DNA from: JAAYQA01 sp964510345
Lineage (GTDB): Bacteria > Bacillota > Clostridia > Tissierellales > Peptoniphilaceae
Reading direction: 5' to 3'
DNA length: 9,092 nucleotides
NCBI GenBank assembly: GCA_964510345.1
Contig: CAZEBB010000054.1
Coordinates: forward strand, 1 to 9,092
Under the pieces are notes generated by a model. It was not told the DNA's origin and did no database searches. It saw only the letters and a program-made list of their open reading frames with translations. Positions 1 to 7,190 of this stretch are shown here, piece by piece (the first letter of the stretch is position 1; the number at the start of each line of letters is the position of its first letter). A program made the translations under genes and the position numbers.

Positions 1-327
1 CTGGTCAAGCCCCTGTTTGAAATTGACGACGCCCAGGCCCGCCGCAGCGGCCAGATTGCAGCTTCCGCCTACGCCCCGATGCTGGAGGAATTGGTAAGGG
101 GCCTCAACAGCCAGGAGGGTACCCGGGTGATGGATGTCTGTGCCAGCCCCGTCACCGGCAACGCCGGCACCGTGGAGTTTTTCCTGCACATCCTGTTCGG
201 GGGCGACGCTGCCCCAACGGAACTGGCAGCCGCCATCACCGCCAGCGTCAGGGAAGCACTGGACACCGAGACCTACAAGAAAGCAGGTGACCTCACCCTT
301 GGATCAGCACAACGTCAGATGGGATGA
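1..327 (+). CDS. tlyA: TlyA-family rRNA 2'-O-methyltransferase, C-terminal fragment
   Basis: This is the last 108 codons of a gene that begins before the window; the frame is open from base 1 to a TGA at 325-327. The visible start LVKPLFEIDD matches the 'LVKPQFE' segment of TlyA/YqxC proteins (hemolysin-A-like, FtsJ-type fold). Later, ASPVTGNAGTVEFFLHI matches the family's closing 'SPI-GP-GN-EFL' segment. Known members are S-adenosylmethionine-dependent enzymes that 2'-O-methylate rRNA. The S4 RNA-binding domain and most of the methyltransferase core would lie upstream and cannot be checked. The tail after the VEFFLHI motif is about 35 residues longer than in YqxC as I remember it. The codon use (CTG, GGC, CCC, GCC) matches the TVP38 part of the next gene, which overlaps its 3' end, and differs from the genes to the right. 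The family call rests on two short motifs. Confidence 0.7.
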   Translation: MVKPLFEIDDAQARRSGQIAASAYAPMLEELVRGLNSQEGTRVMDVCASPVTGNAGTVEFFLHILFGGDAAPTELAAAITASVREALDTETYKKAGDLTLGSAQRQMG

Positions 328-2320
328 CCCCAAGCTGCTGAAGAAAAAGCGCATCATTGGCATCGCCAGCATTGTGGCGGTGTTTCTGGTGCTTCTGGCG
401 TTGGCCATCCTGCTGCGTAAGCCCCTGCTGGGCGCCATCCGGGACAGGGCCAGTTTCCGCCTGTGGATGCAGGAGCGGGGCTTCCTGAAATATCCCATCA
501 TGGTGGGCATCATGGCCCTGCAGGTGATCATCGCCTTCATCCCCGGGGAGCCCATTGAAATCATCGCCGGCTACATCTTTGGCGCCTGGGGCGGCCTCCT
601 GCTGTGCCTGCTGGGGACGGCCCTGGGCAGCGTGCTGATCATCCTGGTGGTGCGCCGCTACGGCATGCGGGTGGTGAGCCTGTTTGTGGACAGGAACCAG
701 ATTGAAAACCTGAAGATATTGAAGGACCCCAAGAAACGGGATGTCGGCATCTTCCTCCTGTTTTTGATTCCCGGCCCCCCCAAGGACATCCTGACCTACC
801 TCTCCGGCCTGGTGCCCATCCATTTGGGCAAATACCTGCTGCTTACCAGCATCGCCCGGATTCCTTCCATCATCACCTCCACCATGGGGGGCAACATGCT
901 GGGCAGGCGGGAATACCGCTATGCCCTCATCGTGTTTGCCGTCACCATGGTGCTGACCCTGATTGCCGCCCTGGGCTATCAGCTGTATCAGAAGCGGAAA
1001 GCCGCCCGTGAAACCCCGGAGGAGGACAGCCCGGACAGTGCCGAAGCCTTGCCGGGTGCATCAAGCGAGCCCGCAGCCATCTCGGCTCCCAAGCCCCAGC
1101 CGCCGGCAGAACTGCCAGAACCGGCGGCAGCCCAGGCGGATGCCCGGGAGGCCAAGACGCCCCCCGCCCCCACGCAGCAGGCAGCGCCGCCTGCCCAAGA
1201 AGCAGCAACAGAAGCGATCGAAATGTCCGATGCGGCACGCAGTGCAGAAACGACGGAAGCTGCCAAAGATGTTGAGATGATGGCCGCTTTACCCCGAGTG
1301 GCAATCTACGACCGCCTGCAAAACGAAGGGATGGGGTTCGGTTTGCTCGGCTACAAGTCCGTGGAGGATCTGCCATCGAACGGTCTGTACGAGATGATGG
1401 CCGGCGTAGAACAGCTGCCCGTGTATCAGAAGCTAGAAAGCGTCGGAGTGGATGTGATGAGGCGTACGGCGCAAAACTTTGCGAAGTCCTTCGGCGTCGA
1501 TCCGAAGGCGCTGCAAGAGACCATTCACTATGCGGACAAACCCAATCCCGAGAAGGGCGAAGAGATGACCCCCGAAGAGGAGTGGACGGTAGCGTCGCTT
1601 GAACTCTATGGTGACGAAGTACGTGTACAGGTAGACACCGCACTTAGGGCGACACTCTCGTATTGGAATGAGGCAGATCTGGAAGCGAGTGGTGTCACAC
1701 TTCCGGTGGACATCAACTTTGCCGGCCGTGTGTCCGGGGATGAGTTCCAGGCGGCAACCGAGTATTTGACGGCTCAGTACAAAGAGTCACTGGGCTTTTT
1801 GCAGCCTGAGTTCTTGTTGACCGGCGGCGACTATAACGCTCTAGGCGAACAATACTACGAGATCCTCATGTACGAAGGAGGCGATCCATTGGAAGCCTTC
1901 CTAAATGCGCAATTGCAACCGGTACACTTTACACAAGTACGCGGCGAGAAACTCTTGCAGGGGATCACGAGTACGAGCCTTGCCGCGATGGACCTCATCG
2001 GGGACTACCCGATTCTCACGGAGAGCGAAGCACAGGAGAAGCTGACCGCGGGTGATGCCATGTCGAATTATGGGGGCGGCTTCCCCGGAGTGGACCATCT
2101 TGCGCAGACGACCATCGTCTATCGCGAAGGTGCCAAGGGCATCGTCTTGCCGTATTATGAATTTACTGTGGAAATTCCCGAAGAGAAATGGCCGGATGTA
2201 AGAGAAGACGGCGAAATGAAGTACTTTGATGACATCAAAGCGTACGCGCATTTCTATCTGCCTGCCGTGCGACCCGAGTATTTGGAGACTGTGCCGGCAC
2301 CTGAAAGACGGGGACAGTGA
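299..2320 (+). CDS. TVP38/TMEM64 (VTT) membrane protein fused in frame to a lipoprotein-like domain; possibly chimeric
   Basis: The chosen start is TTG at 299, with AGGTGA at 286-290 as a plausible ribosome site, giving 673 residues and a 29-base overlap with tlyA. GTG at 287 is an alternative. The frame extends upstream to an ATG at 134, but that part is only a shadow of tlyA. Residues about 18-39 form a membrane helix. Residues about 80-232 carry the VTT/SNARE-associated pattern: FIPGEPIEIIAGYIFG, a glycine-rich helix, then FLIPGPPKDILTYLSG, and further helices. This domain belongs to the DedA/TVP38 group, linked to lipid scrambling or membrane homeostasis. Residues about 235-325 are an Ala/Pro/Glu/Gln linker. 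Residues about 330-673 are soluble, with segments such as YPILTESEAQEKL, VLPYYEFTVEIPEE and AHFYLPAVRPEYLE. These recall clostridial secreted lipoproteins, but I cannot name the family. No signal peptide, lipobox or internal start with a ribosome site precedes this half. Codon use changes in the linker, so an assembly join is a real possibility. Confidence 0.6.
   Translation: MDQHNVRWDDPKLLKKKRIIGIASIVAVFLVLLALAILLRKPLLGAIRDRASFRLWMQERGFLKYPIMVGIMALQVIIAFIPGEPIEIIAGYIFGAWGGLLLCLLGTALGSVLIILVVRRYGMRVVSLFVDRNQIENLKILKDPKKRDVGIFLLFLIPGPPKDILTYLSGLVPIHLGKYLLLTSIARIPSIITSTMGGNMLGRREYRYALIVFAVTMVLTLIAALGYQLYQKRKAARETPEEDSPDSAEALPGASSEPAAISAPKPQPPAELPEPAAAQADAREAKTPPAPTQQAAPPAQEAATEAIEMSDAARSAETTEAAKDVEMMAALPRVAIYDRLQNEGMGFGLLGYKSVEDLPSNGLYEMMAGVEQLPVYQKLESVGVDVMRRTAQNFAKSFGVDPKALQETIHYADKPNPEKGEEMTPEEEWTVASLELYGDEVRVQVDTALRATLSYWNEADLEASGVTLPVDINFAGRVSGDEFQAATEYLTAQYKESLGFLQPEFLLTGGDYNALGEQYYEILMYEGGDPLEAFLNAQLQPVHFTQVRGEKLLQGITSTSLAAMDLIGDYPILTESEAQEKLTAGDAMSNYGGGFPGVDHLAQTTIVYREGAKGIVLPYYEFTVEIPEEKWPDVREDGEMKYFDDIKAYAHFYLPAVRPEYLETVPAPERRGQ
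1150..1280. other. Composition breakpoint inside the open frame
   Basis: Upstream of about 1150 the coding DNA uses CTG, CCC, GGC, AAG and CAG and has very few TCG or CGA codons. Downstream of about 1280 it uses GAA, AAA, CAA, ACG, TCG and CGA freely, and this style continues to the end of the window. The change falls in a low-complexity run coding for Ala, Pro, Gln, Glu and Thr, where short matches between unrelated genomes are easy to find. The exact base of the switch cannot be fixed by eye. Confidence 0.55.
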
Positions 2321-2336
2321 GAGAGGGTAACCTCTC
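2321..2336 (+). other. Intergenic hairpin with a GTAA tetraloop
   Basis: GAGAGG (2321-2326) pairs perfectly with CCTCTC (2331-2336) around a GTAA loop, which is a GNRA-type tetraloop in RNA. It starts directly after the stop codon at 2318-2320 and ends 12 bases before the ABC-F ribosome site. No T-run follows, so it is not an intrinsic terminator. It could stabilise the processed mRNA or be chance. Confidence 0.4.
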
Positions 2337-2359
2337 AGACAGGGCGACGGAGGTAGACC

Positions 2360-3886
2360 ATGCTGGAAATCAAAAATCTGACCATCACCCATACGACCGA
2401 CCTACGGACGCTATTTGAGGACTTTTCGCTCACGTTGAACCCGGGCGACAAGATCGCCTTGATCGGCGAAGAGGGCAACGGCAAGTCGACGCTGTTAAAG
2501 GCGATCGCCGACCCGCAGGCAATCGAAGACTACGCGATCGTACAAGGGGAGATCTACTCTCGGAATGAGAGGATCGGCTATGTGCCGCAATTGATCGACC
2601 CGACGGATCGCGACATGCGCATTCAAGAATACTTGGAAAAGACGAGCGGCGCGGTCTTATGGGAACTCCCGGAGCTCTATCGCATCACGGATGAACTTGG
2701 CTTACAGAAGCTCATCGATCAGCTCGATCGCGCCATCGGTACGCTGTCCGGAGGCGAGAGGGTGAAACTACAACTGCTCGCTGCCATGCTGTCGGAACCG
2801 ACCGTACTGCTGTTGGATGAGCCGACCAACGACATCGACCTAGCGGCGATCCTTTGGGTGGAACGTTTCATTCAGAAATCGAGCTTGCCGATTCTGTTTA
2901 CCTCACATGACGAGGAGCTCTTGCGCAATTGCGCAAACGGGATCGTCCACGTGGAGCGCATCTCCAGAAAGACGATCGCACGTACAACGGTCTCTAAACT
3001 CGGTTATGAAGAGTATCTGAAACGACGGGACGATCAACTGTCTCATCAGGCGCAGATGGCGAAATCGGAGAAGACGGAAGCGGAAAAGCAGATGGAGCGC
3101 TACCGCCGCATGTATCAGAAAGTGGAGCACAAGCAGGACTCGATCTCCCGAAAGGACCCGGCCGGAGGCCGCTTGCTCAAGAAAAAGATGGCGAATGTCA
3201 AGGCAATGGGCCGTCGCTTTGAGCGTGATGCGGAGAATCGAACCAAGCGCCCGGAAGTGGAGGAGAGCATCTTTGTCACATTCGACGAAGATTGCGCGAT
3301 TCCCAACGGGAAGACGGTGCTCTCCTTTGCTTGTGATGAATTGAAAATTGCGGATACGGTTCTGGCAAAAGGGATTCGGCTGAACCTCACTGGCCCCGAA
3401 AAAGTAGGCATCGTGGGAGCCAACGGCGTGGGAAAGAGCACGCTGCTGAAGGCGCTGTACGTTGAGCTGGAGGACCGCGCAGACTTGCGCATCGGGTATA
3501 TGCCGCAGGACTACGAAGTCCATATGGACGACAAGACCGCCGTCGAATACCTGCTGCGAGCGGATACCGCAGAGGAGCGCACCAAAGTGCAAACGCTTCT
3601 CGGCAGCGCCAAATTTACCGCAGACGAAATGAACCACCCGATGACGAATCTATCAGGTGGTCAGAAGGCGAAACTGTTTTTTATGAAATTGGTGCAAGAC
3701 CGCGTGAATGTCCTGCTGTTGGATGAGCCTACGAGAAATCTCTCACCGCTCTCCGGTCCCGTGGTACGCGAGTCGATCCGCAATTTCGGCGGCGCGATGA
3801 TCGCCATCTCCCACGACCGGCGGTTTCTCTCCGAGTGTTGCGACGCGGTCTACGAACTCACACCGGAAGGGCTCCGCTTGATTTAG
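2360..3886 (+). CDS. ABC-F family ATPase (duplicated ABC domains, no membrane segments)
   Basis: This 508-residue protein has two ABC ATPase domains in one chain and no membrane helices, the layout of the ABC-F family of ribosome-associated translation factors and ribosome-protection proteins. Domain 1 has Walker A GEEGNGKST (36-44), signature LSGGE (129-133), Walker B with the D-loop LLLDEPTNDID (150-160) and switch His183. A Lys/Arg/Glu-rich linker follows at about 215-300, the position of the P-site tRNA interaction region. Domain 2 has Walker A GANGVGKST (353-361), signature LSGGQ (431-435), Walker B LLLDEP with Glu456, and switch His485. The second D-loop reads EPTRNLSPLSGP instead of the usual EPTNHLD type. 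The ATG at 2360 has GGAGGT at 2349-2354. I see no promoter of its own just upstream, so it may be read through from the preceding gene. Whether it is a housekeeping factor or gives resistance to an antibiotic cannot be read from the sequence. Confidence 0.9.
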   Translation: MLEIKNLTITHTTDLRTLFEDFSLTLNPGDKIALIGEEGNGKSTLLKAIADPQAIEDYAIVQGEIYSRNERIGYVPQLIDPTDRDMRIQEYLEKTSGAVLWELPELYRITDELGLQKLIDQLDRAIGTLSGGERVKLQLLAAMLSEPTVLLLDEPTNDIDLAAILWVERFIQKSSLPILFTSHDEELLRNCANGIVHVERISRKTIARTTVSKLGYEEYLKRRDDQLSHQAQMAKSEKTEAEKQMERYRRMYQKVEHKQDSISRKDPAGGRLLKKKMANVKAMGRRFERDAENRTKRPEVEESIFVTFDEDCAIPNGKTVLSFACDELKIADTVLAKGIRLNLTGPEKVGIVGANGVGKSTLLKALYVELEDRADLRIGYMPQDYEVHMDDKTAVEYLLRADTAEERTKVQTLLGSAKFTADEMNHPMTNLSGGQKAKLFFMKLVQDRVNVLLLDEPTRNLSPLSGPVVRESIRNFGGAMIAISHDRRFLSECCDAVYELTPEGLRLI

Positions 3887-5163
3887 GCGAGTTTGCCTTG
3901 TAAGTCGTAGCCGTAGGTTTCCGCGAGTGTAACCGTCACAAAGTCACCGGGGAGGAACTCTTCTTCGCTCGTAAAATAAACGCCGCAGTCCACATCGGGC
4001 GCGTCGTATTCGGTGCGGGCGTAGTACATCTCTTCATCCAAATCATAGTGCTCTACAATTGCCCGCACGGTACTTCCGATGCGGGTTTCGTTTTTCGTAA
4101 AATGCACATCCTGTTGGTCTTCCATCAGAAGATTTGCTCGCTCCACTTTGATCTCATCGGCGATCTGATCCGGAAGTTTGGCGGCGGGAGTTCCCTCCTC
4201 TTTTGAATAGGGGAATACGCCCAAGCGGTCAAATTTCACGTCAGCGACGAAGTCGCGGAGCTCATCAAAATCCGCTTCCGTCTCACCCGGAAAACCGGCG
4301 ATCAGCGTCGTGCGAATCGCAATGTCAGGCATCGCGGTGCGCAGTGCGTCGATCTTTTCGAGAATCTGCTCTTTCGACGTCTTTCGCCCCATACGCGTCA
4401 AGATATTGTCCGAGGCGTGCTGGATCGGCATGTCGATGTATTTGCAGATTTTGGGCTCTTCAGCCATCGTCTCGATCAGTGCGTCCGAGATGCTCTCCGG
4501 GTACGCGTAGAGAAGGCGAATCCATTCGATGCCGGGGATCACCGCCAACGCGCGGAGAAGTTGCGGGAGCATCGGCATATCGTACAGGTCTTCGCCGTAA
4601 CGAGTCGTGTCCTGTGCGATGACGATCAGCTCTTTGACCCCGCTTTCCGCCAGCGCGGTCGCCTCTTTCAAAATATCCTCAGCCGGTCGGCTGACATAGC
4701 GGCCTCGAATGGAGGGGATGACACAGTAGGTGCAGTGATTATCACAGCCTTCTGCAATTTTTACATAGGCATAATGGCCGGGCGTCGTGAGAAAACGGTC
4801 GCCGCCATCGCCCTCGCCCTCGATGGGGAGTAGGTTTGCCAACGCTTTAATCTCGTGCGTGCCGATCAAAAGGTCGATCTCGGGGATCTCTTCTTTGAGT
4901 TCTGCGCGGAATCGCTCCGCTAAGCAACCCATGACGATCAGCTGCTGGCAGTTGCCCGTCTTCTTATATTCCGCATGTGCGAGAATCTCATCGATGCTCT
5001 CCGTCGTCGCCGACTCGATAAAGCTGCAGGTGTTCACGATGATCACATCGGCTTGTGCCGGATCCTGCTCCACCGTATGGCCACGGCGCACGGCATCCGC
5101 CAAGACCACTTCAGAATCCACGCGGTTTTTGTCGCAACCCAGCGACACTAAATACAGGCGCAT
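3883..5163 (-). CDS. rimO: Ribosomal protein S12 methylthiotransferase RimO
   Basis: This 426-residue protein has the full RimO/MiaB domain order and a normal length. The N-terminal UPF0004 domain starts with VSLGCDKNRVDSE and supplies Cys10, Cys46 and Cys80 for the auxiliary iron-sulfur cluster. The radical-SAM motif CDNHCTYC places Cys140, Cys144 and Cys147 for the SAM-binding cluster. The last 60 or so residues form the TRAM RNA/protein-binding domain. The SLGCDKN start and the TRAM motif APDVD point to RimO rather than the tRNA enzyme MiaB. RimO adds a beta-methylthio group to a conserved aspartate of ribosomal protein S12. The start codon (5161-5163) has AAGGAGG on the minus strand at 5169-5175. 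The TAA stop overlaps the ABC-F TAG on the other strand. The gene is a lone unit running opposite to its neighbours. Confidence 0.95.
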   Translation of the reverse strand: MRLYLVSLGCDKNRVDSEVVLADAVRRGHTVEQDPAQADVIIVNTCSFIESATTESIDEILAHAEYKKTGNCQQLIVMGCLAERFRAELKEEIPEIDLLIGTHEIKALANLLPIEGEGDGGDRFLTTPGHYAYVKIAEGCDNHCTYCVIPSIRGRYVSRPAEDILKEATALAESGVKELIVIAQDTTRYGEDLYDMPMLPQLLRALAVIPGIEWIRLLYAYPESISDALIETMAEEPKICKYIDMPIQHASDNILTRMGRKTSKEQILEKIDALRTAMPDIAIRTTLIAGFPGETEADFDELRDFVADVKFDRLGVFPYSKEEGTPAAKLPDQIADEIKVERANLLMEDQQDVHFTKNETRIGSTVRAIVEHYDLDEEMYYARTEYDAPDVDCGVYFTSEEEFLPGDFVTVTLAETYGYDLQGKLA

Positions 5164-5184
5164 AAAGCCCTCCTTTTTGCTATT

Positions 5185-5190
5185 ATTATA
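5185..5190 (-). promoter_or_regulatory. Possible -10 element of rimO
   Basis: On the minus strand this reads TATAAT, placed so that transcription would start about 7 bases further on, just ahead of the rimO ribosome site. I found no good -35 hexamer at 16-18 bases. The surrounding divergent intergenic region (5164-5336) is AT-rich, so a chance match is possible. Confidence 0.3.
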
Positions 5191-5287
5191 TCAATATGGT
5201 GCAACATGCTTTTCTTCCTCTGCTTTCTTCGTGTATACTACTATATAAGAATAACCGAAATAATCACGAAAACAAAATCTTTTGACA

Positions 5288-5318
5288 TGCAATAAAATGA
5301 CTTAGTTTTACGTTAACC
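5288..5318 (+). promoter_or_regulatory. ECF-type sigma promoter of the sigma/anti-sigma operon
   Basis: TGCAATA (5288-5294) is followed after exactly 16 bases by CGTTAACC (5311-5318). The same two blocks with the same 16-base gap occur at 7191-7221, ahead of the second DINPS gene. In both places the match continues with two pyrimidines, ATAGAA, a purine and GA. A -35 of TGMAA type and a -10 beginning CGT at 16-17 bases is the usual ECF sigma promoter layout. Transcription would start near 5322-5326, leaving a very short leader that may include only part of the ribosome site at 5324-5330. The simplest reading is autoregulation by the sigma factor encoded next. Confidence 0.7.
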
Positions 5319-5336
5319 TCATAGAAGGAGTACCCT

Positions 5337-5921
5337 ATGCTTCTCACCATATTGTTGGGGCTGAGCAATGGCCCCGTTCCGAACAACCACAGCAAGCCGC
5401 CGGACGAATCGCTGATCGCGAGGATCGGAGAAGGCGACCAAGAGGCTTTTTCCCAGTTATACTACCAGACGGAAAAGGCGTTGTATTCCTTTGTGCTGTC
5501 TTTAACTAAAAATCATCATGATGCACTGGACATCATGCAGGACACCTATCTGAAGATTCGCGCGTCTGCCCACTTGTACAAACCGATGGGCAAGCCCTTG
5601 GCGTGGATTTTTACGATCGCTCGAAATCTGACGATGAGCCATTTCAGAGACTCGTCGCGTTTTGCCGACGACGAGAACGATATGGAAGATGATTTGCAGT
5701 TTTCTTATGTCACCGACGTGACGGATCGCCTCGTATTGGAGACCGCCATGAAAGCACTCAAGGAGGATGAACGACAAATCGTGCTACTGTATGCCGTCAA
5801 CGGCTATAAGCATAGAGAGATCGCCGACTCATTGGATATGCCGCTCCCTACGGTATTGTCCAAGTATCGACGCGCTCTCGCCAAACTCAAGAAAATTCTG
5901 ACGGAAGGAGGGGAGTTTTAG
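5337..5921 (+). CDS. ECF-family RNA polymerase sigma factor
   Basis: This 194-residue protein has a sigma-70 region 2 at about residues 24-108, including LYYQTEKALYSFVLSLTKN, DIMQDTYLKI and the KPLAWIFTIARN segment. A short acidic spacer follows (110-120), then region 4 at about 133-186 with a helix-turn-helix around GYKHREIADSLDMPLPTVLSKYRRAL. There is no region 1.1 or 3, as expected for an ECF (group IV) sigma factor. Region 2 closely resembles, from memory, the clostridial ECF factors paired with single-pass anti-sigma proteins. The ATG at 5337 has GAAGGAG at 5324-5330. The first 22 or so residues (MLLTILLGLSNGPVPNN) are an unusual hydrophobic lead-in before the domain starts. The stop TAG overlaps the next gene's GTG by one base, so the two are translationally coupled. 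The function as an envelope-stress sigma factor is inferred from the partner. Confidence 0.93.
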   Translation: MLLTILLGLSNGPVPNNHSKPPDESLIARIGEGDQEAFSQLYYQTEKALYSFVLSLTKNHHDALDIMQDTYLKIRASAHLYKPMGKPLAWIFTIARNLTMSHFRDSSRFADDENDMEDDLQFSYVTDVTDRLVLETAMKALKEDERQIVLLYAVNGYKHREIADSLDMPLPTVLSKYRRALAKLKKILTEGGEF

Positions 5922-6967
5922 TGAGAAATAACGAAATTGAAGGCAGACTCAAACGCGGCGTCTCACAAGCTCCCATCGATCTGCTGGAAATTATCCAGAA
6001 CACACCCGTCGAGAAAATGAAAGAACACGATGCGATCACCGCCCAGTATGAAACCACCGCGGGACCGAGGATGTGGAAACCGCTGCTGGCGGCCGCTGTC
6101 TTTCTTCTAATGATCGGTTTCTCGTGGATGTATACGCAGACGGAAATCGCCAAACTGTATCTGGATATCAACCCGAGCCTGTCCCTGTCGGTGAACCGCA
6201 TGGATCGGGTCAAGGATGTCACCGCTTATAACGAAGAGGCCATTTTGCTCTTGGACGGACTCAATCTCAAGGGACTTAAAAAAGACGAAGCGATTGCGCT
6301 CCTATACGAGAAGATGCCCACCGTGCGCAATACCGCGCTCGTGTCCGTCTCCTCCAAAGACGAACAGCTGAGCCGCAAAGAACTGGACGATTCTGTTAAG
6401 GCACTACGCGGAGCCGGTGCGAAAAAGAACCAAGACCTATTAGTTCTCGGTCAACAAGTTCAACCCAGCGCTGTGATCATCGACGGGTCCACCGTGTATC
6501 ACGTATCGCCCGGAAAACTTGAATTCATTAAGAAGCTGATCGTCGCCGGCAGCACCAAGCCGATGGACGAGCTCGTCAACTTGTCGATCGAAGAGATCGT
6601 ACGATCCGCATACGATGACGATATCGAAGTGGAGAAAGTGGTTGAAGTCACAGGACCTGCCGAAACTTTGAAACCCGCTCCTAAACCCGTGCCGCCGCCT
6701 ACGCCGTTCACACTGCCGAAGACCGAACCCCCGGCAACCGAACCCCCGGCAACCGAACCCCCGCGTACGGAAGCTCCGCGCACCGAAGCGCCCGTCGTCA
6801 ACACATGGTCTGATGATGACGATGACGACGATTGGGATGATGACAACTGGGACGATGATTACGACGACGACTGGGATGACGACTCAGACGACGATTACGA
6901 TGATGACGATTGGGATGATGACTCAGACGACGATGACTGGGATGATGATGACGGAGACGATGATTAA
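5921..6967 (+). CDS. Membrane anti-sigma factor with RsgI-like DINPS ectodomain and Asp/Trp tail
   Basis: The start is GTG at 5921, which shares its G with the sigma stop codon and has AGGAGG at 5906-5911. The 348 residues divide into a cytoplasmic segment of about 50 residues (EIEGRLKRGVSQAPIDLLEII, resembling the N-termini of clostridial ECF anti-sigma proteins), one membrane helix at about 53-71, and an ectodomain opening with YLDINPSLSLSVNRMDRV (80-97). After this come an alpha/beta region to about 245, a Pro/Thr/Glu linker with TEPPA and RTEAP repeats (250-292), and a terminal tail. Residues 298-348 contain 40 Asp, 5 Trp, 2 Tyr and no positive charge. In RsgI proteins the Asn-Pro bond of the same motif is a site of self-cleavage; here it would be Asn84-Pro85. 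With the N-terminus inside, the tail would lie outside the membrane. I infer that it holds the sigma factor until an envelope signal arrives. Confidence 0.85.
   Translation: MRNNEIEGRLKRGVSQAPIDLLEIIQNTPVEKMKEHDAITAQYETTAGPRMWKPLLAAAVFLLMIGFSWMYTQTEIAKLYLDINPSLSLSVNRMDRVKDVTAYNEEAILLLDGLNLKGLKKDEAIALLYEKMPTVRNTALVSVSSKDEQLSRKELDDSVKALRGAGAKKNQDLLVLGQQVQPSAVIIDGSTVYHVSPGKLEFIKKLIVAGSTKPMDELVNLSIEEIVRSAYDDDIEVEKVVEVTGPAETLKPAPKPVPPPTPFTLPKTEPPATEPPATEPPRTEAPRTEAPVVNTWSDDDDDDDWDDDNWDDDYDDDWDDDSDDDYDDDDWDDDSDDDDWDDDDGDDD
6812..6964 (+). repeat. Acidic Asp/Trp low-complexity tail, copy 1
   Basis: This stretch encodes residues 298-348 of the anti-sigma protein as imperfect units of three or four Asp followed by Trp, Tyr, Ser or Asn. 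GAT and GAC alternate irregularly, so the pattern is conserved at the protein level and is not one simple DNA repeat. It ends in GDDD, as does the tail of the downstream paralogue. Confidence 0.9.
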
Positions 6968-6976
6968 CCAACAGAA

Positions 6977-7140
6977 GTCATTTCGACCGAGCATTTGCGA
7001 GTGGAGAAATCTCGTATTGTAGATAAGACGGTTTCGTCGAGTCCGGACAACTCTTCTCGGCACGCTCACGGCCGCTCGGCCAAGATATGGCCTCAAAGAG
7101 TAATCCGGACTCTCCTCACTCGCGATAAACTCAGCGTGAC
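6977..7140. repeat. REP/MITE-like intergenic inverted-repeat element
   Basis: The left arm starts GTCATTTCGACCGAG and continues to GCGAGTGGAGAAATC (about 6977-7011). Read on the minus strand, the right end starts GTCACGCTGAG and continues to GCGAGTGAGGAGAGTC (about 7108-7140). The arms share GTCA, GA, GCGAGTG and GGAGA. A second nested pair, AGTCCGGA near 7040 and TCCGGACT near 7104, lies inside, with short GGCC palindromes in the middle. The 'GTCATTTCGACCGA...GAGTGGAGAAATCTC' type of end is, from memory, a common dispersed intergenic repeat in several bacterial groups. The element encodes no protein. It fills most of the 297-base gap between the two DINPS genes. Confidence 0.55.
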
Positions 7141-7153
7141 AACAAGATATTCG

Positions 7154-7181
7154 AAAGCTGCGCGCGGTCGCAGCTTTTTTT
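7154..7181 (+). terminator. Rho-independent terminator of the sigma/anti-sigma operon
   Basis: AAAGCTGCG (7154-7162) pairs perfectly with CGCAGCTTT (7169-7177) around a 6-base loop, and a run of seven T follows (7175-7181). It sits only 10 bases before the next ECF-type promoter, so the two transcription units are cleanly separated. Confidence 0.85.
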
Positions 7182-7190
7182 ATTTTCGAA

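Noticed and set aside
134..298. Upstream extension of the TVP38 frame to an ATG at 134
   Set aside because: It lies wholly inside the tlyA reading frame, codes for Pro/Ser-rich shadow sequence and has no ribosome site. The TTG at 299 starts just before the family-like region.
942..1643. Minus-strand open frame of 233 codons across the linker
   Set aside because: It is an Arg/Pro/Ser-rich shadow of the plus-strand gene with no ribosome site or recognisable motif.
2903..3637. Minus-strand open frame of 244 codons inside the ABC-F gene
   Set aside because: It is antisense to conserved ABC motifs, has His/Leu/Arg shadow composition and no ribosome site.
5282..5308. Sigma-A promoter with TTGACA at 5282-5287 for the sigma gene
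   Set aside because: No acceptable -10 lies 16-18 bases downstream, whereas the ECF-type pair matches the second site with exact spacing.
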